This document shows positions 42,253 to 48,791 of a stretch of DNA of 48,791 nt, in pieces (positions within the stretch are counted from its first letter, which is position 1; each line of letters begins with the position of its first letter). Where the stretch lies: positions 1 to 48,791 of the forward strand of contig CADEER010000023.1 in assembly GCA_902826395.1 (NCBI GenBank), written 5' to 3'. The notes under the pieces were generated by a model. The model searched no databases and was not told the origin of the DNA. It worked only from the letters and a program-made list of their open reading frames with translations. Source of the stretch: an uncultured bacterium. Its GTDB lineage: Bacteria > Desulfobacterota > Binatia > HRBIN30 > CADEER01. A program made the position numbers and the translations under genes.

Positions 42253-43077
42253 TCAGTCGCTGATCAGGTTGCGCGGCTTGATCGTGACGTCGTACGTGCG
42301 GCGATAGTGATCGCCACTCGGGCTGGCTTCGGACGAGCGAGCGGTCAGCGCCACGTGAACTCGCCGCACGGCCCGCCATTGTTGGTCGCCGGACGGCTGA
42401 TCGGATTCGGTGCCGTCGGCGAGCTCGTAGCGCAGCTCGAGCCTTTCGATGCCCATTGCAAAGGGCTGCGGGTCGGCGCCGCCGACCTGAAGCATCAGGC
42501 GCGGCAGTCCGGAGGCGGTGTCGATGTAGAAGCGTCGCTCGTCGATCGCGTAGACGCCGCTGGTGGCGGGATAGTCGGTCGACGGCGCCGAGTCGATCGT
42601 GAGCAGGAGGTTGTCCTGGTCGATGCCGGCGACTTTGAAGTACTCGCCGCTGCCGTCGGTGTGGCGGAGGTAGACGAGGCCGCCTACGGCGAAGTCTTCG
42701 ACGTCGTTCACGGCGAGCGACGACGAGGCGGGTGTTGTGATCTCGCGAGTGGCCGTCTGGATGCACGTCAGGTCCGCGGTGGTCAGCCCATAGCGTGTGG
42801 TCAACCGGTCGCGGTCGTCGTCGTCCGTCGCTTCGAGGGCGATGAACTCGCCGGTTTCCGGCAGGCAGGCGCCGCCTAGGCGCAGCTCGCGCAAGATCAT
42901 GTCGATCGCGGCGCGCCCGGCGTGGGTCGCTTCGATTTCCTTGCCCTGCTCTTGGATGTGGCTCTTTCCAGCCAGCATCATGCCCGTGGTCAGGGCGATG
43001 CCGGTGGCGGTGATCATCAGGGCGACCAGCAGCTCGATGCTGCCGAAGCCGCGTTCATTCCGCTGTGACTTGGGCAT
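42253..43077 (-). CDS. pilW: PilW-type minor pilin (cassette 2)
   Basis: 274 residues. Leader MPKSQRNERG, then FGSIELLVALMITATGIALTTGMML (Glu +5). ELRLGGACLPETGEFIAL, the DPQPF motif and the final KPRNL match the cassette-1 PilW. A minor pilin of the tip complex. Its start overlaps the end of pilV by 23 bases. Unlike cassette 1, where pilW precedes pilX, here it is the last gene, so the internal order of the two clusters differs. Confidence 0.85.
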   Translation of the reverse strand: MPKSQRNERGFGSIELLVALMITATGIALTTGMMLAGKSHIQEQGKEIEATHAGRAAIDMILRELRLGGACLPETGEFIALEATDDDDRDRLTTRYGLTTADLTCIQTATREITTPASSSLAVNDVEDFAVGGLVYLRHTDGSGEYFKVAGIDQDNLLLTIDSAPSTDYPATSGVYAIDERRFYIDTASGLPRLMLQVGGADPQPFAMGIERLELRYELADGTESDQPSGDQQWRAVRRVHVALTARSSEASPSGDHYRRTYDVTIKPRNLISD

Positions 43078-43474
43078 AGACGGTCTGCAGGTCGATATGT
43101 TGCGGGCCGATCGGCGAGCGCCACGAGACCCGGACGCCGATGCTCTTCATATTCTCCGCCGGTACGCCGTCGCGCACGGTCGACACCATTTTGAAGACGA
43201 CGTCGTTCTCCTCCGCGTCGCGCGTCGAGCCGACCATCTCTGCGAACGGCAGCGAGCGGATGCGTTCGATCTCGTCGGCGGCCATCGCGTAGGCCGCAGT
43301 GCCGAGGTGATTGCCGGCGGCGTGGCGGATCTGCGTGGTCATGAATCGACCGATCGCCGCAGCGCCGAGGATCAACAGACCGAGCGCGATCAGCGATTCG
43401 ATCAGCGTGATGCCGCGCTGGTCGGCGAGGCGCGCGGAGCGAGTAGGCCGGTCTATGCGCTCAGGCGTCGGCAT
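43055..43474 (-). CDS. pilV: PilV-type minor pilin (cassette 2)
   Basis: 139 residues. Leader of 20 residues ending in RG, then ITLIESLIALGLLILGAAAIGRF (Glu +5). The helix continues as AMAADEIERIRSLPFAEM, equivalent to the LALPYEEI region of cassette 1. It overlaps the end of fimT by 14 bases and the start of pilW by 23, so the last three genes are tightly coupled. Confidence 0.84.
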   Translation of the reverse strand: MPTPERIDRPTRSARLADQRGITLIESLIALGLLILGAAAIGRFMTTQIRHAAGNHLGTAAYAMAADEIERIRSLPFAEMVGSTRDAEENDVVFKMVSTVRDGVPAENMKSIGVRVSWRSPIGPQHIDLQTVYAQVTAE

Positions 43475-43958
43475 CGACCTGTCCCGAGGGGTACACGGTG
43501 AGGGTTCTCGTAGTCGCGAACTTCGAGTCGCTGAGCGTCCAGGTGAGCGGCGCCGTCTTGGTCGGGTCTTCGAACACCACCGTGCCGCGGCTGTCGATAT
43601 CGATGAAGTCCAGCTCGCCGGTGCTCAACTCTATGTGCGAAGGCAGCTCGGTCTCACGTACGGTGGCTGTGGTCGTCCAGACGCCGTCCACTTCGGCGAG
43701 GCGATCGATCGCATAGGAGCTGTCGCCGGTGGCGCGAAAGCGCATGTGCTCGCCCGCGACGATGGCGCGCGCTCGCGCCCAGCGGACGTCGGCGCTGACC
43801 TGGCGCAGCGAGGTGTTGATGTCGCCGCGCGTGCGATCGAACGACGTCAGTCCCATGGCGGCGAGAATGGCGACGATGGCGACCGTCGCCATCAACTCGA
43901 TCAAACCGTACCCGCGGCAATCGAGGGGCCGTCGGCCGATGCGACTGGGTGTTTTCAC
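43461..43958 (-). CDS. fimT: GspH/FimT-type minor pseudopilin (cassette 2)
   Basis: 165 residues from GTG 43958. A 19-residue leader (MKTPSRIGRRPLDCRG) precedes YGLIELMATVAIVAILAAMGL, with Glu +5. The globular domain has SADVRWARARAIVAGEHMRFR, LDFIDIDSRGTVVFED and the terminal YPSGQV shared with the cassette-1 protein. The stop TGA of the giant pilX is followed directly by this GTG, with no gap, so the two genes are translationally coupled. Acts as part of the pilus-tip priming complex. Confidence 0.84.
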   Translation of the reverse strand: MKTPSRIGRRPLDCRGYGLIELMATVAIVAILAAMGLTSFDRTRGDINTSLRQVSADVRWARARAIVAGEHMRFRATGDSSYAIDRLAEVDGVWTTTATVRETELPSHIELSTGELDFIDIDSRGTVVFEDPTKTAPLTWTLSDSKFATTRTLTVYPSGQVDADA

Positions 43959-46073
43959 TCAGTTGAACTCCTGCGCAAAGAGGCGCTGCTTGAGGAACGT
44001 GAATCGCGGGGTGAGCGGCGGAAGATTCGCGATGTCGTTGAAGGCGGTGTCGAAGTTCCAATCGCGGTTGGGCGGATCGTAGATGTTGCAGCCGCCGCCG
44101 GTGCCGCACCACGCGCCGTCGACGTGGAACGGCTCGCCGAGCGAGACGAATGAGCCGCGGTAGCGCAGCCAGGTGCCCGACCAGTCCTCGTGGAAGCGCG
44201 GGTAGTTCTCCAACCCGCCGTTGTAGTCGCCGGCGTAGCCGGTCGGCGTCGTGTCGACCCCTCCAAGGAACGCGGCGTTCATCACGGTGGTCGCGCCGCG
44301 TCGCGAGCCGGCGCCGAGGTTGGTCGTGCTCTGGCCGTCGCGGCAGTTGTTGCCGACGCAGTTCGGATTCCAGTAGTTCTCCGACAACAGATTGATCGAG
44401 TCGCCGATCACGGCCGCGGGTTGGCGTGGCGCGATCGTCTGGTCGGACCATGCGTTGAGCGTGCCGGGCGCGACGATGCCGCGGTTGTAGTCGCCGAGGA
44501 CATACATTGCCTGATCGGACACCACCGTCAGGCCGGTGGGGTTGGCGACGACACCGATGCCGCCGGGGATCGCCAGGTTGGCGCCACCAAAAAGCCGGAC
44601 GGCGTAGTTGTTCTCGATGTCGGAAAGAGGCCCTTCTACCGTCGCGTAAATGACGAGCCCGCCGTCGCTGACGTCCTCGGTGTCGAACAGAGGCTCGCCG
44701 TTCGCTGTGTTCCAACGCAGCAGATCGCCGATGTTGATGTTGAGCATCAGCATCCACTTCTGCTCGCGCCGGTTGTAGAAGCCGCCGCGGCGGTAGTCGA
44801 GGTCGAAGTTGCCGCCCGTTCCCATCGCCGTCGCGTAGACGCCGCGCGGCAGCGGCAACAGCGGGACCGATGCGTGGGGAAGGAAGCCGTCGTAGCAGAG
44901 GCGCAGAGTGCTGCCGATACAGGTCGGCGTGGCGTCGTTGCAGAAGCACCCGGCGGTGTCGAGAGGCACGTCGGTGTAGAACACCGGCATGGTGCCGCGA
45001 TAGGTGCTGTTTGCGGCGTTCCAGGCGCTGTCGCTCATGAACTGGTGGATCGCGTTGGTGCGAGCGGCGTCACGCTCGCCCGCGGCGGTCTGGACTTCGA
45101 TGGCGTGCGACAACATGGGGCCGCCGGGAAGCTGATCGGCTGAGTTGAGCTTGAGGACGAGGCGAAGGTCGGCGCGCCCCCAGAACTGACCGGTTCCCTT
45201 GTCGATGATGTCGGGCTCGGGGATGGAGATCGTCTCGATGTCGCTGCGGATCGAGCCCTGCCAAGCGTCGAGCTCGCTTTGCGGTACGAGGCGCGTTGCG
45301 GAGCCGTTGCACGGCAGTGCATGTGGATCCAGATCGCCCGTCGGCGCGACGACGTCTTCCAGCTTGTCGACCTTGACGGTGCCCTCGCAGAGGCTGCGAT
45401 CCTTGCGTCCGCGGTACAGGCCACTGCCGGCCGATACCTGTACCGAGTTCGCGCCCAGGGCCGGTGCATCACCGATACTCAGGTTGCTGCCGGCGCTCAG
45501 ATACAGCGCGCCGTTGGTGTGGATGCGGCCGGTCAAGATCATGTCCGGTCCGGGCAGGATCTCGAGATCGTTTCTGTAGAAGGCCGCGAACTGGAACAAC
45601 GGAATGTAGGAAACCAGGAACTCGGCGCCGAGACGGGCCTCGATGTCGCCGATCGGATTCTCCGCCTCCGCCGAAACCACGTAGCTGTACTGCTGAGAGT
45701 TTACGCCCGCGAACAGCTCGCCGGCCGGAATCACCGCGGTCTTCGGGTTGTTCTCCCGCTCGGCCAGCGAGTAGGTCACATCGCGATCGCCGACCGCGAC
45801 GGAGCGCGCCGTGAAATCGGATCCGGTAGGCACGTTGTAGTCGAGGAAGATGTTCTTGAAGCGCGCCATCCCGATGTTGAGCCCCGACTCGGCAGCGTAG
45901 AAGCCGGTCAGAGAATGGCCGAAGGCGCCGCGCAATCGCGTATCCGAGGTGGTGTTGACCGCCATCACGGCGGCGAGTGACAGCAGCAGGACCAGAACGA
46001 TGACGGCGCCGAGTAGTGCGGCGCCGCGCTCGCCGTCGATCCTTCGTCTGTTGGTGATCATTGTCTCGTTCAT
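43959..46073 (-). CDS. pilX: Giant PilX/GspK-like minor pilin (cassette 2)
   Basis: 704 residues from ATG 46073, which has a purine-rich GAAGAGG just upstream; the frame is open to 46235 but that part does not look like protein. The leader ends in ERG and is followed by AALLGAVIVLVLLLSLAAVMAV, lacking Glu +5 as in GspK/PilX. FYAAESGLNIGMARF, GRIHTNGALYLS, DYRRGGFYNRREQKWM, RGSFVSLGEPFH and CNIYDPP are shared with the cassette-1 protein, at about the same positions. The extracellular domain is over three times the usual PilX length. It is first in its cassette, so it is the likely tip-initiating component or adhesin. Confidence 0.85.
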   Translation of the reverse strand: MNETMITNRRRIDGERGAALLGAVIVLVLLLSLAAVMAVNTTSDTRLRGAFGHSLTGFYAAESGLNIGMARFKNIFLDYNVPTGSDFTARSVAVGDRDVTYSLAERENNPKTAVIPAGELFAGVNSQQYSYVVSAEAENPIGDIEARLGAEFLVSYIPLFQFAAFYRNDLEILPGPDMILTGRIHTNGALYLSAGSNLSIGDAPALGANSVQVSAGSGLYRGRKDRSLCEGTVKVDKLEDVVAPTGDLDPHALPCNGSATRLVPQSELDAWQGSIRSDIETISIPEPDIIDKGTGQFWGRADLRLVLKLNSADQLPGGPMLSHAIEVQTAAGERDAARTNAIHQFMSDSAWNAANSTYRGTMPVFYTDVPLDTAGCFCNDATPTCIGSTLRLCYDGFLPHASVPLLPLPRGVYATAMGTGGNFDLDYRRGGFYNRREQKWMLMLNINIGDLLRWNTANGEPLFDTEDVSDGGLVIYATVEGPLSDIENNYAVRLFGGANLAIPGGIGVVANPTGLTVVSDQAMYVLGDYNRGIVAPGTLNAWSDQTIAPRQPAAVIGDSINLLSENYWNPNCVGNNCRDGQSTTNLGAGSRRGATTVMNAAFLGGVDTTPTGYAGDYNGGLENYPRFHEDWSGTWLRYRGSFVSLGEPFHVDGAWCGTGGGCNIYDPPNRDWNFDTAFNDIANLPPLTPRFTFLKQRLFAQEFN

Positions 46074-46376
46074 CGCCTCTTCGAGCGCCGCGGCGCCCCG
46101 TTTCGGACAGTCGCTACTCTGACAGCGCCGCGGTGGCCGAGGCAGTGTGGAAAGGTCGTATTTTTGAGGGTTGCCGGGGGCTCCGTACGACCGGTGTCGT
46201 AGCGGGCCGCGCGCCCGTCTCGCCGCGCCGCCCAAGCGCTCGCCCTACGAGGCTGCGCTGCGCTGTGCGGGAATACAACGAACGAATTACGGGCGGACGA
46301 GGATTCTTCGCTGGTGCCGATCGACTCGCATGCGCAAGCGCAGCGCAGGTGAGGAATTCCCGCGGTGGGGGCGCGT
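46074..46376. promoter_or_regulatory. Intergenic region upstream of pilin cassette 2
   Basis: About 300 bases without a gene. It must hold the promoter of the minus-strand pilin cassette, but I could not assign a convincing sigma-70 or sigma-54 site by eye. The ten-base word AGCGCCGCGG occurs twice, at 46084-46093 and 46124-46133, spaced by 40 bases. No hairpin terminator with a T-run for the HerA-like gene was recognised. Confidence 0.35.
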
Positions 46377-48791
46377 TCAGCCCGAGAACGCCGGGGTCGC
46401 GGCGCCGGAGGCGTCGACGTTCCACGGCTCCCAGACGAGCAGCAGGGCTTCCACGGCTACGTCGGTCTTGCGCGGGCGGACGATGATCTCCTCGAGAGCG
46501 AACTCGGAGGGATCGACTTCTCCGCGCAGTGCCGCAATCGCCTCGTCGAGCTCGCGCTGCATGCCCTGCAGCTCCTCCTGCACCGAGTCGACATTGTCCT
46601 CGGCGCGCGTCACGTCGCCTTGCTCACGGGCGATGCGGCCGTAGCCGCGCGCAGCGGTCGCCGCGCGACCGACGTTGCCGGTGCTGAGCAGCTTGCGTCC
46701 GAAGATCGCGCCGACGACCGTGGCGCCGAGCGAAATCAGGGTCTGGCTCTTCTGTTGGTCGTACTGCTCGCGTTCCTTCTCGACCTTCTGCACGGCGCGC
46801 TCGATGCGCTCCTTGATGCGCGCGAGCTTGGGCGCAAAGCTGGCGCGCATCTTCTCGATCTCGGCGTCGCGCTCCTCGCGCAATCGATGGCGCAGACGAC
46901 CGCGAAACTCTCCTTCGGTCTCGCCGGCGCCGCTCACCAGTCGCGGCTCGCTGCACCGCAGCACGCGTAGCTCCTGACTCCGATAGAGGTGTGACTGTAG
47001 AGACTTGGTCCACTTCGCATACTGTGCCGCATCGGCAGCAGTGGCGGGCAAAGGCGCGAACGCGGCTCCGCTGGTGGGTGCCGCCGCGAGCTCGGGCAGC
47101 GCGGTGCCTGTAACTTGCGCGGTCGCCCACGGATCGCCTGACTTCCCGTCGAGCGGCGCTCGTACGGAGACGTGGCGCCACTCGTCGACCGCCACGTTCG
47201 ACTTGCTGAAGTGCAGCGTCGCCTGGGCGCGCAGCGCCGGCCGATACACGATGGTCTCTCCGGCTGCCGGCGCGTTAACTGCGACGGCAAAGCGCTCGGT
47301 AATGGCGGAGGGTAGCACCGGCCGGGTCTGCGCGACGTCGCTTCGGGCGTTGTCCGGCGGTGGAGCCGACGGCCTTGCGTCTGGCGGTTCCGCAGCGCGC
47401 TCCACCGGGCTTGCCTGCGGCGACGCCAGCGTCGCGATCTGTGCGCGGGTCAGTGGTCCGGCCAGGTAAGACAAAGCCCAGCGCGTCTGGAAGATGCTCG
47501 GCTGATCTTCGTGGACGTTGTTCATCAGGAAGACGCGGTTGCCGAGCCCGGCGAGTGTGCGCTCGGTTGCGGCGCGGTCGAACGACTTGCCGGCGGATGC
47601 CGACGCGCCTTCGAGGCCTTCGAGCACGCGGGCCTTGTCGCGCTCGGTCTGCAGCCGTCCGAGGAACCACGTGCCGGCATTGGAGAGCGCCTTGTAGTCG
47701 AGGTCGACGGGATTCTGCGTGGCGAGGACGACGCCGAGTCCGAATGCGCGCGCCTGCTTCAGCAGCGTCAGCATCGGTACTTTGGACGGTGGGTTGGCGG
47801 TCGGCGGCAGGTAGCCGAACACCTCGTCCATGTAGAGCAGCGCACGCAGCGACTGGCTGCCGGGCTGCGCGCGCATCCAGGCGACGACTTCGTTGAGCAC
47901 GGCGGTGACGAGAAACATCCGCTCGGCATCGGTCAGATGCGCGATACTGATCACCGACAGGCGCGGCTTTCCGGCCGCGGTGTAGAGCAGGCGGGCGGCG
48001 TCGAGCGGCTCGCCGGTCGACCAGGCGGCGAAGCCGGGCGAGGCGATGAGGCCGTTCAGCGACATCGCGAGCTCGAAGCGTTCCGCCGCCGGAAAGAAGG
48101 TGTTGACGTCCATCACGCCGACGCGCGCCATCGGCGGCGACTGCACGCGCTGAATGATCGCCGGCAGGTCGAGCTGCTGGCCGTTGCGCCATGCGTCGTC
48201 GAGGATCGTCGACAGGAGAATGTGCTCGCGGCTGCGCAGCGGGTCGGCGGCGATGCCGAGCAGTGCCAGCAGACCCGAGACGGTCGCCATGATGCGCTCG
48301 CGCAGTGCATCGGGGTCGGCGAGGACGCCCGCGCCGGGCGGCGCGAACGATTCGAGCAGACTGATCGGACGGCCCGACAGGCTGCCGGGTGTGTAGATGG
48401 TGCGCTCCGCGGCATCGGCGAACTTGCGAATGCGTTCGCCGCTCTGATCCCAGTCGGCGAGTCCGTTGCGCCACAGGTCGGCGGTCCAGCGCGCCTGCTC
48501 CTCGACGGTGCGGCCTTTGCGCGCGGCGTCGCTTGCGTCCACCCACGGCGTGAAGTCGGCAGGCCGCAGCTCCGGAAAGGTGAGCAGCAGATTGCCGAGG
48601 TCGCCCTTCGGATCGATGGCGATCACCGGGATGCCGTCGATGACCGCCTCTTCGATGATCGAGATGGCGAGACCGGTCTTGCCACTGCCGGTCATGCCGA
48701 CGCAAACGGCGTGCGTCGTCAGGTCTTTCGAGTCGTAGAGAAACGGCTCGCGCCGCGGCTCGCCGGCAGGATCATCGAGCGGCCGACCGAG
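46377..48791 (-). CDS. HerA-like ATPase, 5' end outside the window
   Basis: At least 804 residues; the frame is open to the window edge. The Walker A motif is VCVGMTGSGKTGL; the Met within it is therefore not the start. Walker B is RALLYMDEVFGYLPP and GVVLATQNPVDLDYKAL is the sensor region, all typical of the HerA/FtsK-type DNA-translocating ATPases. Past residue 430 from the Walker A Met, the chain turns into a low-complexity region and a coiled-coil-rich end (RDAEIEKMRASFAPKLARIKERIERAVQKVEKEREQYDQQKSQ, then EDNVDSVQEELQGMQREL). No NurA-type partner is visible on this side. A phage-defence or DNA-processing role is possible but not supported by neighbours. Confidence 0.85.
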   Translation of the reverse strand, partial: LGRPLDDPAGEPRREPFLYDSKDLTTHAVCVGMTGSGKTGLAISIIEEAVIDGIPVIAIDPKGDLGNLLLTFPELRPADFTPWVDASDAARKGRTVEEQARWTADLWRNGLADWDQSGERIRKFADAAERTIYTPGSLSGRPISLLESFAPPGAGVLADPDALRERIMATVSGLLALLGIAADPLRSREHILLSTILDDAWRNGQQLDLPAIIQRVQSPPMARVGVMDVNTFFPAAERFELAMSLNGLIASPGFAAWSTGEPLDAARLLYTAAGKPRLSVISIAHLTDAERMFLVTAVLNEVVAWMRAQPGSQSLRALLYMDEVFGYLPPTANPPSKVPMLTLLKQARAFGLGVVLATQNPVDLDYKALSNAGTWFLGRLQTERDKARVLEGLEGASASAGKSFDRAATERTLAGLGNRVFLMNNVHEDQPSIFQTRWALSYLAGPLTRAQIATLASPQASPVERAAEPPDARPSAPPPDNARSDVAQTRPVLPSAITERFAVAVNAPAAGETIVYRPALRAQATLHFSKSNVAVDEWRHVSVRAPLDGKSGDPWATAQVTGTALPELAAAPTSGAAFAPLPATAADAAQYAKWTKSLQSHLYRSQELRVLRCSEPRLVSGAGETEGEFRGRLRHRLREERDAEIEKMRASFAPKLARIKERIERAVQKVEKEREQYDQQKSQTLISLGATVVGAIFGRKLLSTGNVGRAATAARGYGRIAREQGDVTRAEDNVDSVQEELQGMQRELDEAIAALRGEVDPSEFALEEIIVRPRKTDVAVEALLLVWEPWNVDASGAATPAFSG

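Overview
The window is GC-rich, Gram-negative bacterial chromosome. The genes have signal peptides and lipoboxes, type IV pilus minor pilins, a periplasmic Spy/CpxP-type protein, a subtilase with myxobacterial-type Cys-rich repeats, and tails resembling IPTL/PEP-CTERM sorting signals. Together these point to a deltaproteobacterial-type lineage (Myxococcota, Desulfobacterota or Binatota relatives). That placement is an inference, because there is no rRNA or other taxonomic marker here. I saw no tRNA, rRNA, CRISPR array, intact transposase or prophage.

Layout. 1-6.3 kb: a GT39-type membrane glycosyltransferase, then a minor-pilin cassette fimT-pilV-pilW-pilX with a very large PilX (+ strand). 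6.3-7.2 kb: a small accessory island with a BrnT toxin, its antitoxin and a low-molecular-weight tyrosine-phosphatase-like protein; GC is lower here. 7.3-9.3 kb: on the - strand, a Spy/CpxP-like protein, a secreted beta-propeller-like protein with a C-terminal sorting tail, and a SpoIIAA-like protein, plus a decayed fragment of a third pilX-like gene. 9.4-19.4 kb: two closely related MASE1-HWE histidine kinases in direct orientation flank a metabolic block, pyruvate:ferredoxin oxidoreductase (nifJ) translationally coupled to a dihydroorotate-dehydrogenase-like gene, and a MscS-type channel. 19.4-25.8 kb: a lipoprotein and a DNA-repair pair, Lhr helicase overlapping a Nei/Fpg glycosylase. 25.9-30.2 kb: a DUF1254/DUF1214 protein and a large winged-helix/AAA/TPR regulator. 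30.2-34.1 kb: a run of secreted proteins on the - strand (a tandem pair of paralogues, a beta-helix protein, a Cys-rich protein with an IPTL-like tail, and a GH10 xylanase lipoprotein). 34.3-36.4 kb: an amidohydrolase and a TetR regulator separated by a complete inverted-repeat element. 36.4-42.2 kb: a subtilase, a GNAT acetyltransferase, exonuclease III, a small zinc-ribbon-like protein and a CDF metal exporter. 42.2-46.1 kb: a second minor-pilin cassette on the - strand with the order pilX-fimT-pilV-pilW. 46.4 kb to the end: a HerA-like ATPase cut by the window edge.

The most interesting signals are the two complete but rearranged minor-pilin cassettes with giant PilX proteins, together with the pilX-tail remnant at 8.8 kb. 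Next are two families of structured intergenic repeats: a CACAGAG-type inverted repeat in four arm copies that touch gene starts, and a perfect 28-bp inverted repeat built of GAAATC-type hexamers. Third is the pair of sensor kinases bracketing the nifJ operon.
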